Source: Parabacteroides sp.
GTDB lineage: Bacteria > Bacteroidota > Bacteroidia > Bacteroidales > Tannerellaceae
DNA length: 28,418 nt
Direction of reading: 5' to 3'
Assembly (NCBI GenBank): GCA_020026285.1
Contig: JAHHQS010000036.1
Location: forward strand, 1 to 28,418
The translations under genes and the position numbers were made by a program. A model generated the notes under the pieces. The model ran no database searches. It had not been told where the DNA came from and saw only the letters and a program-made list of their open reading frames with translations. Shown in pieces: positions 1 to 8,531 of the stretch (the stretch's first letter is position 1; the number at the start of each line of letters is the position of its first letter).

Positions 1-29
1 GTCTGTCGCACTTGCGACAGACCGCTTTT
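1..29 (+). terminator. Terminator-type hairpin upstream of trpB, possible attenuator
   Basis: Seen: arms GTCTGTCGC and GCGACAGAC pair perfectly (9 bp) around an ACTT loop, followed by CGC and six T. The hairpin ends about 35 bases before the trpB ATG, and I see no TAnnTTTG promoter element in between. The trpB transcript should therefore start left of the window and run through this hairpin, which fits a leader attenuator. Trp-operon leader attenuation with a small Trp-rich ORF has been described in Bacteroidetes. The upstream leader is cut off, so an unrelated gene's terminator remains possible. Confidence 0.75.
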
Positions 30-57
30 TTACTGTGCAAAAAATAAAAATATAGAT

Positions 58-1266
58 ATGAAAACTTATCAAGTAAACCAAGAAGGATTTTATGGAGAAT
101 TTGGAGGAACTTTTATTCCTGATGTATTGAAACCTTGCGTAGATGAATTAAAAGAGAATTATCTGACGATATTAAACGACGAAAGCTTCAAGAAGGAATA
201 TAATCAATTACTAAAAGACTATGTAGGTCGTCCGTCTCCTCTTTATCTGTCAAGAAGATTAAGCCAATTATATGGATGCAAGATTTACTTAAAACGAGAA
301 GACTTGAATCATACCGGAGCTCACATAATCAATAATGCCATAGGTCAGGTCCTTCTAGCCAAACGAATGGGCAAAACGAGAATCATTGCAGAAACCGGAG
401 CCGGTCAGCACGGAGTAGCCACAGCCACAGTCTGTGCTTTAATGGGACTGAAATGTATTGTCTATATGGGTAAAACCGACGTTGAACGCCAGCATACAAA
501 CGTAGAAAAGATCAAAATGCTTGGAGCAGATATCGTTTCTGTCACTTCCGGTAATATGACACTGAAAGATGCAACCAACGAAGCCATAAACGACTGGTGC
601 TCACATCCGGAAGATACCTATTATGTGATCGGTTCAACAGTTGGTCCTCATCCTTACCCCGATATGGTAGCCCGTCTGCAATCTGTAATCAGCGAAGAAA
701 TAAAGAAACAGCTCCTTGAACATGAAGGCAGAGATTATCCGGACTATCTGATTGCCTGTATCGGAGGAGGAAGCAATGCAGCCGGAACAGTGTATCATTA
801 TCTGGATGATGAACGCGTAAAAATCGTCCTGGCCGAAGCAGGAGGTTTAGGTATTACGACAGGTAAAAGTGCTGCCACTATCCATTTGGGAAAGAAAGGA
901 ATCATTCATGGTTTCAAAACCATCGTCATGCAGGATGAAGCAGGAAATGTACAGGATCCCTATTCCATTTCAGCCGGACTGGATTATCCGGGAATAGGTC
1001 CGATGCATGCCAATCTGGCCACCAACAAGCGTGCCCAAGTTTTTGCAATCAACGATGACGAAGCTTTGGACGCAGCTTTTCTGTTAACTCGTTCAGAAGG
1101 TATTATACCAGCATTGGAAAGTTCTCATGCATTGGGAGTATTACCTAAAATGAAATTCAAACCGGAAGATATCGTTGTCCTGACCGTTTCCGGACGAGGT
1201 GATAAAGATTTGGATACTTATATCAGATATAATAAACAGAATTTCTTGAACAATACGATTATGTAA
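58..1266 (+). CDS. trpB: Tryptophan synthase beta chain with the PLP lysine replaced by Ile
   Basis: A full-length TrpB (402 aa, normal for the family). The enzyme condenses indole with L-serine to make tryptophan, using PLP and normally paired with TrpA. Most signatures are intact: LKREDLNHTGAH (residues 78-89), AETGAGQHGVATA with the catalytic Glu at 112, the PLP-phosphate loop GGGSNA (236-241), SAGLDYPGIGP (305-315) and VSGRGDKD with the pyridine-nitrogen Ser at 378. The residue after HTGAH, which should be the Schiff-base lysine (K87 in Salmonella), is Ile90, codon ATA at 325-327. AAA to ATA is a single-base change. Without that lysine the normal internal aldimine cannot form. The frame is otherwise undamaged, suggesting recent loss, a sequencing error or a changed role. 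The next gene is trpC-like; trpA, trpE, trpG, trpD and trpF are absent here. Confidence 0.95.
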   Translation: MKTYQVNQEGFYGEFGGTFIPDVLKPCVDELKENYLTILNDESFKKEYNQLLKDYVGRPSPLYLSRRLSQLYGCKIYLKREDLNHTGAHIINNAIGQVLLAKRMGKTRIIAETGAGQHGVATATVCALMGLKCIVYMGKTDVERQHTNVEKIKMLGADIVSVTSGNMTLKDATNEAINDWCSHPEDTYYVIGSTVGPHPYPDMVARLQSVISEEIKKQLLEHEGRDYPDYLIACIGGGSNAAGTVYHYLDDERVKIVLAEAGGLGITTGKSAATIHLGKKGIIHGFKTIVMQDEAGNVQDPYSISAGLDYPGIGPMHANLATNKRAQVFAINDDEALDAAFLLTRSEGIIPALESSHALGVLPKMKFKPEDIVVLTVSGRGDKDLDTYIRYNKQNFLNNTIM

Positions 1267-1368
1267 CATCTGATTATAAAACATAAAATATCTGCAGCAA
1301 TATTTCTTGTTAAAGAAAAGAGCAATGAGTATCTTTATAATCAAATTAAAAACTCATCAAAAGGAAGT

Positions 1369-2181
1369 ATGGAAAAAGAGATATTTAATAACATTATTAA
1401 GAATAAGCGCATTGAGATTCAACACTTTAAGAAAGCTGTTCCATTACAAACCCTGTTGGGTTTGACGGATGAAGCTCTTGGACGTAAAACAATCTCTATG
1501 AAAGAAGCTCTTGAGAATTCTAAATCAGGAATCATTGCCGAATATAAAAGGGTGACTCCCAATAAAGGTTCCTTTACAGTATGTAATCGTGATAAATATC
1601 TTTCCAGTTGCCAGGAAAATGGAGTAACAGGATTTTCTATTTACACAGACTACAAGTTCTACAAAGGAACTATCAGAGATTTGAAAGAGTCAAGAAAAGT
1701 ATCTTCTTTACCTATTCTACAAAAAGATTTTATATTGGATTGCTATCAGTTATTCCAGGCCAAAGCGATGGGAGCTGATGCTGTATCCCTGATCGCTTCT
1801 GTCTTAAAAGAAGACGATTGTGCCATGCTGGCTACCACAGCTCACTCTATAGGTCTCGAAGTTCTCCTGGAAATCCAGAACGAATCAGAATTGTCCTTAC
1901 TGAATTCCGATATTGATATGTTGGGGATTAATAATTACAAGCCGACTTCTGCCGATGCAGATGTAAATCGTTCATTAGGTTTAATCCCTGCTATCCAGAC
2001 CTACTTGCAACAGCATCCGGATTGTGAACCACTACTTGTTTCTGATGGAGGAATTTCCGATCCAAAACAAATATCACAACTAAGAGAAAGCGGCTTTAAA
2101 GGTTTTGTGATAGGTTCTGAATTTTTAAAACAATCCAATCCTTGCGAAGCGTTGAAAAGCTTTATCAATAACATTGGATAA
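1369..2181 (+). CDS. trpC: Divergent indole-3-glycerol-phosphate synthase (TrpC-like)
   Basis: A single-domain TIM-barrel protein of 270 aa matching TrpC, which closes CdRP to indole-3-glycerol phosphate. Retained: AEYKR with Glu58/Lys60, QKDF with the general-acid Lys119, LEVLLE with the general-base Glu168, and GINN with Asn188. Altered: SPS is TPN (63-65), the usual GGS-type loop is YKGT (98-101), the Arg of NNR is Tyr190, and the E-S of SESGI is Asp226-Gly227 (SDGGI). In Sulfolobus IGPS the corresponding Arg182, Glu210 and Ser211 line the active site, so this is either a weak or altered enzyme or a decaying copy. The frame is intact. It lies 102 bp after trpB in the same reading frame, with no other trp gene between, and ends at a strong hairpin. 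The gene symbol reflects homology, not proven activity. Confidence 0.85.
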   Translation: MEKEIFNNIIKNKRIEIQHFKKAVPLQTLLGLTDEALGRKTISMKEALENSKSGIIAEYKRVTPNKGSFTVCNRDKYLSSCQENGVTGFSIYTDYKFYKGTIRDLKESRKVSSLPILQKDFILDCYQLFQAKAMGADAVSLIASVLKEDDCAMLATTAHSIGLEVLLEIQNESELSLLNSDIDMLGINNYKPTSADADVNRSLGLIPAIQTYLQQHPDCEPLLVSDGGISDPKQISQLRESGFKGFVIGSEFLKQSNPCEALKSFINNIG

Positions 2182-2199
2182 TTGATAAATAACAAAATA

Positions 2200-2234
2200 A
2201 AAAATCCGAACTTATATGTCAAGTTCGGATTTTT
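2200..2234. terminator. Bidirectional terminator between trpC-like and rhamnosidase genes
   Basis: A perfect 14-bp inverted repeat, AAAAATCCGAACTT / AAGTTCGGATTTTT, with a 7-base loop. It sits between the convergent ends of the trpC-like gene and the last gene of the rhamnose operon. The A-run and T-run on opposite sides let it work in both directions. Confidence 0.9.
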
Positions 2235-2258
2235 CTATTTAATATGTAACACTTCCTA

Positions 2259-4826
2259 TCATATAGCAAGCACATGAGTTCCTGCTGTAAGAGACTTCTT
2301 CTCTCCTTTTATAACCAAATCAGCAGTACAGCCTAAAGGTATACGAACCGTCAGAATAATCTTATCTCCATTACGTTTCCATTCACTTTGAATTTCACCG
2401 GCAACAGATTTATAAGACCCTTTAGCCCATTGTAATTCTTTCGGGAAATGAGGAGTCAATACGATATTCCGGAAACCAGGTTTGCTTTCATCATAATTAA
2501 TTCCTGCTATCTGATTCATCATCCAAGCCGAAATATCCCCCAAAAAGACATGATTCAAAGAAGCATCCTTGAATTTAGGACTTAAAGTCCATGTTTCCGG
2601 CAATGTGGAATATCCCATTGTTTCAACCCAATATCCCCAGGACGGAGCTTCTTTCTTCAACAACATCTTCATGGCATCATCCAGATAACCATACTTAACC
2701 AGCATAGCCGGAACAGTCTTTGAACCAATCAGACCAAAGTCTGCAAAATAATTGTTATCAGCCACTCTCTTATGTAAAGATTCAGCAACAGCCTGTTCTT
2801 TTCCTTCTGGTACCAAACCGATATATAATGCTAAAGCCTGAGCAGCCATAGTCCCTTCGGCATAGGTGGCATTCTCTGCATGAAAGAACTTCTTATTTAT
2901 CAAAGATTTCAAAGTTGCAGCTTTCTGTAAATAAGGAGTTGCATCTTTTCCTAACAGTTTCGAAAAACGAGCCATCAAGATATTATCCCAATAATAATAA
3001 GCAGTTGAAGTATATTCATTACTGGTAGTAGATTTCCAGAAGACCCAATCCCCTAAGCCATAAGTCAAAAAGCCATCTTTTTCTTTATTCTGAAGATATT
3101 GCAAATAACGCTCCATGGTTGGATATAGCTTCTCTATACTTTCCGTCGTACCATAATAATTATATAGAGCATTTGGTATAATAAACATAACAGCTTCCCA
3201 TACCGGACCAATATTTCCAAATCCCCAGCCACTTGATGGAATAATACTAGCTATTTCTCCAGATTCACGCTGATTATCAATCACATCATCCATCCATTTT
3301 TCATAGAGTTTGATGCCGTCAAATCCCAACAAACCCAAATCGACAGCAACATGAGCGTCAGCAGTCCAACCATTTTTTTCCCTTTGAGGACAATCGGTAG
3401 GAATACTATGCAAATTACTTCGATAAGCCTGCATGGTTGCTTTCCATATCTTATTCATCATCTCGTTTGAGCATGTAAATGAGCCAACCGGTTCAACGTC
3501 TGTATGCAAAAACAAAGCTGTCAGACTTTCTTCTGTCAGTTTAATCGGTTTATCGCTTTCAATCTCCACATATTGGAAACCATGATAGGTGAAAGAAGGA
3601 ACAAATTCTTCCACTTTACCGGTACCTTTCAAGAAGAATTCATCCATCTGGAAAACTTCTCCCGGTTTTTCAGGATAGTAGTAGACATTGATATTACCTT
3701 GTTCCAACCGTCCATTGTCTTTCAACAATTCTCCATGTTTAATTGTAATATGAGTACCGGCTTCACCTTTAACTTTCAATCGACATACTCCTGCGAAATT
3801 CTTAGGAAAAGTATAGACATAAAGTTGATCACTAAATACTTTCATGGAAACCGGTTTTATTTCCTCTGTACAATGAATACCAGGCATTTCCTGAGCACTA
3901 AGAATATCTGATGGGGCTTCTACAACCTTCACTTTGTTCCATTTCTGATCATTAAATGAAGCCAGTTTCCATCCTTCCGGTTCCAGACGCGCATCAAAGC
4001 GATCACCACTATATATGTTATTATAAGTATAAGGGCCACAAATGGTACGCCAGGAGGAATCGGAACTAACTGTCTGCTGACTGCCATCTTCGAAAGTCAC
4101 GTTTAATTCACAAATCAATCTTGGACGATTTCTCCAGGCGGCTTTATGGAAGTTCCAAGTAGCAACAGATTGTTCATTATACCACCCGTTGCCTAATACG
4201 GCACTCAAAGCATTCTCACCTTTTTGCAGCAAAGAAGAGACATCATGAGTCACAAATAAATTTCTCTTATCAAAATGAGTATACCCCGGATCCAAGAAAT
4301 TTTCCCCTATCCTTTTTCCATTCAAGAACATTTCATAATAACCCGCTGCAGAAACAGAAAGTCTTGCTGATTTCACCGCTTTGTCAATAGAAAATCCCTT
4401 CCTAAACATAGGAGCAGGTTCATATTCCTTATCCTCGTTATCCGTAATCCATTTAGCCTTCCAGTCAGCCTTTGAAGTTTTACCCAATTCAAAGGAAGCC
4501 GTTTCTGAAGTCCGACATTTATGTCCATCCTGATCCCAGACAGTCACATTCCAGTAATACCTGGTTTCAGACTTCAATTCAGTCTTGCCATCGTACAATT
4601 TCAAATCAGCAGGGGATGTTCCTATACGAATTTCATATCGAGATTCAAGAAAAGAAGTATCCTTTCCTGCATAGGTCCATGTAAAACGAGGGATCTTTGC
4701 ATCCAATCCTATCGGATTTTCCAAATATTCCGTTCGAAGATTTACAGGTTTTATATCTTCATTTATCTGATTACAGCCTGTCAAAAAAGCCACAACTACA
4801 GTTGTTACCAATAATATGTTTTTCAT
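2259..4826 (-). CDS. GH78 alpha-L-rhamnosidase, lipoprotein
   Basis: Removes terminal alpha-L-rhamnose from glycans, probably from the cell envelope. The ATG at 4826 gives the signal MKNILLVTTVVVAFLTGC, a good lipobox with Cys at residue 18; an upstream in-frame TTG at 4835 is less likely. Order: an Fn3-like N-terminal region (about 30-115), a lectin-like domain containing AAGYYEMFLNGKRIG, a beta domain, the six-hairpin catalytic barrel (about 455-780) and a C-terminal beta domain. The GH78 acidic signature DCPQRE..GWTADA gives Asp478, Glu483 and Asp490, and PETW gives Glu744; these match the residues proposed as catalytic in Bacillus RhaB. Length of 855 aa is typical. It is the last gene of the rha operon, 17 bp after the previous gene. 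Confidence 0.93.
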   Translation of the reverse strand: MKNILLVTTVVVAFLTGCNQINEDIKPVNLRTEYLENPIGLDAKIPRFTWTYAGKDTSFLESRYEIRIGTSPADLKLYDGKTELKSETRYYWNVTVWDQDGHKCRTSETASFELGKTSKADWKAKWITDNEDKEYEPAPMFRKGFSIDKAVKSARLSVSAAGYYEMFLNGKRIGENFLDPGYTHFDKRNLFVTHDVSSLLQKGENALSAVLGNGWYNEQSVATWNFHKAAWRNRPRLICELNVTFEDGSQQTVSSDSSWRTICGPYTYNNIYSGDRFDARLEPEGWKLASFNDQKWNKVKVVEAPSDILSAQEMPGIHCTEEIKPVSMKVFSDQLYVYTFPKNFAGVCRLKVKGEAGTHITIKHGELLKDNGRLEQGNINVYYYPEKPGEVFQMDEFFLKGTGKVEEFVPSFTYHGFQYVEIESDKPIKLTEESLTALFLHTDVEPVGSFTCSNEMMNKIWKATMQAYRSNLHSIPTDCPQREKNGWTADAHVAVDLGLLGFDGIKLYEKWMDDVIDNQRESGEIASIIPSSGWGFGNIGPVWEAVMFIIPNALYNYYGTTESIEKLYPTMERYLQYLQNKEKDGFLTYGLGDWVFWKSTTSNEYTSTAYYYWDNILMARFSKLLGKDATPYLQKAATLKSLINKKFFHAENATYAEGTMAAQALALYIGLVPEGKEQAVAESLHKRVADNNYFADFGLIGSKTVPAMLVKYGYLDDAMKMLLKKEAPSWGYWVETMGYSTLPETWTLSPKFKDASLNHVFLGDISAWMMNQIAGINYDESKPGFRNIVLTPHFPKELQWAKGSYKSVAGEIQSEWKRNGDKIILTVRIPLGCTADLVIKGEKKSLTAGTHVLAI

Positions 4827-4843
4827 AAAGTACAATAATTTAT

Positions 4844-6598
4844 TTACTCACGAACAATCTTTATTCCGTTCGGAGCATCAATGGTTGATTTCACAGAACC
4901 GTCGTTCTGTTTCACATGTTTGATTTTAACAATACCCATCGGTGTAGGGAAAGTACCTTCCACCCATTCCAAGTCTGCCAAATGTGGAATGATTCTTAAA
5001 ACCTTACAGCCTGGCTCCAATACCTGAACGCCTAATATATATTCGGTCAACCAGGAAGTTGGTCCTGAAGCCCAGCCATGACACAAACTATGTCTGAAAC
5101 CTTTATAGCAATAGGCACCAAAATCGCCATGAATATCTTTCTTTCCTTCGGGAACCAGTTCATCAATACGAGCCGCATTGGGTAACCAGTCCAGGTTAAA
5201 GTCTTCCCAAAAAGTGGTTGCTCCCATATCCAGCATGGCTCCCCAATACGTACGGATAATATCTAAAGCTCCAGCATAGTTTCCAGACAAAGCCATCGCA
5301 CGAAGCATATAATAACCATAGAAAGTAGAGAATCCATGACCACCACCTACAGAAAGATACTTTTTGTCCGCATCCTCTGCATCCATAATGCCAGCCCAGG
5401 CCAACAAAGCAGCAGCCTGTTTCATTCCCGGTTCGGTTGGATGTTTCTTTAATTTCAAGAATGATTTGATTTCTTTCGGAGCCGCTTTTCTCAATTTCTG
5501 TCCTGCCATCTTACAATCCTGTGCCAATGCTGATTCGTTCAAGATTTCACAGAGTTCAGAACCATAATCCATGGCCAACACCATCAAAGCCTGCAATCCG
5601 GCATGAATTGCTTCAGGATTTGCGTTTGAAGGCCAGTCCAAGAAACGATTACCATCCAGTTTTTCGCAACCTTTCTCATCGACTTTCGAAATAAGCAATT
5701 TCAACAAATCAACGATATATGACTTTTGAGATTGCAAATATTCCATATTACCCTGATAACGGAACCAGTCACGCTGTATCAGTAACCACCAAATGGAATA
5801 AGAACTGATTCCATTCATCCAGTTTGGTAGTGGAGTCGTTTCTTTGATCCAATCCAGGCTTTTGGGAATAGCCTTGTTGTAACCAAAAACAGTATTTACA
5901 GTCATAATTTCCGGATGCATATCACCAATCCATACCAATCGGTCACGTTTCACCCCATCCCACAAGTATTCCTGTAGATTCAAATGAACCGTATAAGCAC
6001 CCGTTTTCCAGATTTGATTCAAACGTTCATCATTACACTGGAATGATCCCTTATAAGGAATATCCTGATAAATAGAGATTGCACGAACTTCCTTCAATTG
6101 CAATTCAACAGAATCATCGGGCAAATCAATTCTTACAAAACGGAATCCTGAATTTCCTGCTTCAGAAACACCTAACCACGGCAGATACATATTAAAATCG
6201 CGCATGGCATGATCTGTTGTTGCTCCATTTTTACCATCAATTTCACACATAGCTTCACTGACAGATTCTCCAAAACGGACTCTCACACGAATCGGTCTTT
6301 TCCCCGGATACATTCCTGTAACAATCTGTATGCCTCCCTGAATCTCTTTTCCAAAGTCCAATAAAAATGCAGGATGCTTCGTATCCGAACTTTTTATTAC
6401 ACAAATACGGCTATTCGTTAAATCAGCCTGTCCGTTACCTTCCAGCAAAAGATTATCAATGTTACTGATACATTCACTATCTTGTTGCCAGACGATACGG
6501 ACAGGAGACAAATAATCACGAACACGGGAGTCACGCTGAATAGCAAACAGATTCATCACCAAGAATGAAAGACAAATAACAATCCAGCTTCTTCTCAT
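4844..6598 (-). CDS. GH78-like alpha-L-rhamnosidase, divergent, secreted
   Basis: A shorter (584 aa) six-hairpin glycosidase related to GH78. Residues 1-19 form a cleavable-type signal peptide ending NLFA with no lipobox, so it is probably periplasmic. The region YLWDGVKRDRLVWIGD (212-226) aligns with DCPQRE..GWTAD of the neighbouring enzyme and supplies Asp214, Asp219 and Asp226, while TTFWED supplies Glu465. The middle position is therefore Asp where the canonical family has Glu, and the N-terminal Fn3-like and lectin-like modules are reduced. It is likely a rhamnosidase with a different linkage or substrate preference from its neighbour, perhaps acting on oligosaccharides after the lipoprotein enzyme. 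It starts 18 bp after rhaD in the rha operon. Rhamnosidase-like is secure; the exact specificity is not. Confidence 0.82.
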   Translation of the reverse strand: MRRSWIVICLSFLVMNLFAIQRDSRVRDYLSPVRIVWQQDSECISNIDNLLLEGNGQADLTNSRICVIKSSDTKHPAFLLDFGKEIQGGIQIVTGMYPGKRPIRVRVRFGESVSEAMCEIDGKNGATTDHAMRDFNMYLPWLGVSEAGNSGFRFVRIDLPDDSVELQLKEVRAISIYQDIPYKGSFQCNDERLNQIWKTGAYTVHLNLQEYLWDGVKRDRLVWIGDMHPEIMTVNTVFGYNKAIPKSLDWIKETTPLPNWMNGISSYSIWWLLIQRDWFRYQGNMEYLQSQKSYIVDLLKLLISKVDEKGCEKLDGNRFLDWPSNANPEAIHAGLQALMVLAMDYGSELCEILNESALAQDCKMAGQKLRKAAPKEIKSFLKLKKHPTEPGMKQAAALLAWAGIMDAEDADKKYLSVGGGHGFSTFYGYYMLRAMALSGNYAGALDIIRTYWGAMLDMGATTFWEDFNLDWLPNAARIDELVPEGKKDIHGDFGAYCYKGFRHSLCHGWASGPTSWLTEYILGVQVLEPGCKVLRIIPHLADLEWVEGTFPTPMGIVKIKHVKQNDGSVKSTIDAPNGIKIVRE

Positions 6599-6616
6599 AT
6601 CGAAAATTTAAATTAA

Positions 6617-7420
6617 TTATAAACCAAAAGCAGGAACCAGATCATCCAACTGCTGATCAGTCATACCTTCAGGATCAACACCTGAAGCCATTCTTGCACT
6701 GAAATAGATCTGAGCAGACTTGCTCAATGTATCGATTGCATCGAAACACTCAATCAAATCTTCACCTACTGCTAAAATTCCATGTTTTTCCCAGAATACA
6801 ACATCATGCTTCTCCAACTGTTTGATAGTGGCACATGCCAATTCGAATGTTCCTGGAATTTCATAAGGGACAATACCTATTCCTTTAGGAACGATGATTC
6901 GACATTCAGGAATCATACTCCATAATACTTTGGTTAGATATTCAGAATTCAAGAACTTCTTGCAATGAGTCATACCAATAATATCTGTTGGGTGAGTATG
7001 AAGAACCACCTTGTTATCTCTTCCCTGAGCACGCAGATAATTATGCATCAATAAATGAGATGGAAGTTCTGATGTAGGCTTGATAGGTTTCTCTGCAATA
7101 ATTTCATAACTTAAGCCGTCGGCTGAAACACGAATGATTGAGCCATTATCAAATGGAGACTGTGCTACATAACGCATTCTTTTACCAGTTCCTGTTACAT
7201 AAAATATATGACCCGCAATAGCTTCCATCTTTTCAGGTAAAGCAAAAGCTGGAACCAATGCCGGCAAAGCCTTTTCTTCAGGACTTAATAAAGTGGTTAT
7301 ATTTAAAGAAATGTTTCCTCCATTTCTTTCTGCCCAACCTTTAGTCCATAAATAACCTGCAACTTCAGCTACTCGATCAATTTCAGCCATTAAAGCTTCA
7401 TTATTCCTTAATGATTTCAT
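6617..7420 (-). CDS. rhaD: L-rhamnulose-1-phosphate aldolase
   Basis: A cytoplasmic class II aldolase that splits L-rhamnulose 1-phosphate into DHAP and L-lactaldehyde, the last shared step of rhamnose breakdown. Seen: GNISLN (35-40) for phosphate binding, PTSELPSH with catalytic Glu118, and zinc ligands His141 and His143 in LHTHPTD and His213 in EKHG. These positions fall almost exactly on E. coli RhaD Glu117, His141, His143 and His212. The length of 267 aa is also close to E. coli. It is named rhaA in some Bacteroides literature. It follows rhaT after 88 bp of AT-rich DNA and precedes the two rhamnosidases. No adjacent lactaldehyde reductase gene (rhaO/fucO-like) is present. Confidence 0.95.
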   Translation of the reverse strand: MKSLRNNEALMAEIDRVAEVAGYLWTKGWAERNGGNISLNITTLLSPEEKALPALVPAFALPEKMEAIAGHIFYVTGTGKRMRYVAQSPFDNGSIIRVSADGLSYEIIAEKPIKPTSELPSHLLMHNYLRAQGRDNKVVLHTHPTDIIGMTHCKKFLNSEYLTKVLWSMIPECRIIVPKGIGIVPYEIPGTFELACATIKQLEKHDVVFWEKHGILAVGEDLIECFDAIDTLSKSAQIYFSARMASGVDPEGMTDQQLDDLVPAFGL

Positions 7421-7508
7421 TTCTAATAAAATTTATTTTACTTCAAAAAAATTACAAACATACAAAACATCAATCTATATCTATCAAATTATGATTGATT
7501 TCTTTCTT

Positions 7509-8531
7509 TTACAAGTTTGGGAAGACCAATGAAAAGATCAATACACACATTCCGGCAAACAAGACAAATAATGTTTTTGAACCTGCTCCTTTCCATTCCT
7601 TGAGAATGAATCCCCACATATTACTAAATATCACATTCAATGACATTAATATACTCCATGAAAAGGCCAGCATGACAGGAGAATCAGTAAAGAAACTCTT
7701 TCCCATACCTAATCCGAAGAATTGTGAATACCACAATACTCCTGCTAACGCACAGAACAGAATATTATTTACCAAAACGTTTGATGGAACTGCGAAATAT
7801 TCACCTCCCGTATGATTCTTGACATTCTGGAAGATACAATAGGCTGCATTGGTTATAAATCCACCTATGGTCACCAACAAGATGACCGGATTCAAAGCGA
7901 AAAGATCACTCGCTCCGTTTTCCAGAACGTAAGTAGATATCGGTGAACCGGCTTCCAGCCCTAAATTAAAGCAGGCACTCATACCTCCGGCTAATAATGC
8001 CACCAATAGTCCTTTTGTTAATGCAAAATCTTTAACAGCCTGTTTCCTTTCTTCCTCTGTCATATTTTGTGAACGCAAACTTCCGGCATATCCAATAATT
8101 GCAATACCTGCCAATGTAATACAAACGCCTAACAGCAAGGTCAGCCCTTCGCCATGAAACAAATCCTTTCCTGCTGCAATTGCCGGAAACAACGTTCCGA
8201 ATCCGGCACAAGTTCCTAAAGCAATACTTTGGCCTAAAGCTACGCCTAAATACCGCATACTCAAACCGAAGGTCAAACCTCCAACACCCCAAAGTATACC
8301 ATAAAATACAGCTTTCAGACTTCCTTCCATCTGGAAAATGTCACTCAAGCTGATACTATCAGACAAAACCAGCAAAGTTCCCAAGAATGGAAATACCAAC
8401 CAGGCAAAGATTCCCTGAACCAACCAAAAACTCTCCCAACTCCATGATTGAATTTTGTTAATCGGCACATAAGAACTACTTTGCCCCAAGCTGCCTATAG
8501 CGATAATCAATAAACCAATAAGTACTTCCAT
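7509..8531 (-). CDS. rhaT: L-rhamnose/H+ symporter
   Basis: An inner-membrane importer for L-rhamnose driven by protons, of the drug/metabolite transporter superfamily. The 340 aa length matches E. coli RhaT (344 aa). About ten hydrophobic segments are visible, starting with MEVLIGLLIIAIGSLGQSS. Family-typical stretches include WGVGGLTFGLSMRYLG and ALGQSIALG near residue 85-110, and GGFITNAAYC near 225. Its ATG overlaps the rhaA stop codon by one base (TAATG), which points to translational coupling. The equivalent Bacteroides gene is called rhaP. Assignment rests on both sequence and position between isomerase and aldolase genes. Confidence 0.94.
   Translation of the reverse strand: MEVLIGLLIIAIGSLGQSSSYVPINKIQSWSWESFWLVQGIFAWLVFPFLGTLLVLSDSISLSDIFQMEGSLKAVFYGILWGVGGLTFGLSMRYLGVALGQSIALGTCAGFGTLFPAIAAGKDLFHGEGLTLLLGVCITLAGIAIIGYAGSLRSQNMTEEERKQAVKDFALTKGLLVALLAGGMSACFNLGLEAGSPISTYVLENGASDLFALNPVILLVTIGGFITNAAYCIFQNVKNHTGGEYFAVPSNVLVNNILFCALAGVLWYSQFFGLGMGKSFFTDSPVMLAFSWSILMSLNVIFSNMWGFILKEWKGAGSKTLFVLFAGMCVLIFSLVFPNL

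Noticed and set aside
3504..3911. A 135-codon open frame antisense to the GH78 lipoprotein gene
   Set aside because: It has no recognisable domain, and the opposite strand encodes a well-conserved enzyme with full motifs.
4827..4835. Upstream TTG start for the GH78 lipoprotein
   Set aside because: It adds only three residues before a good ATG that begins a standard lipoprotein signal.
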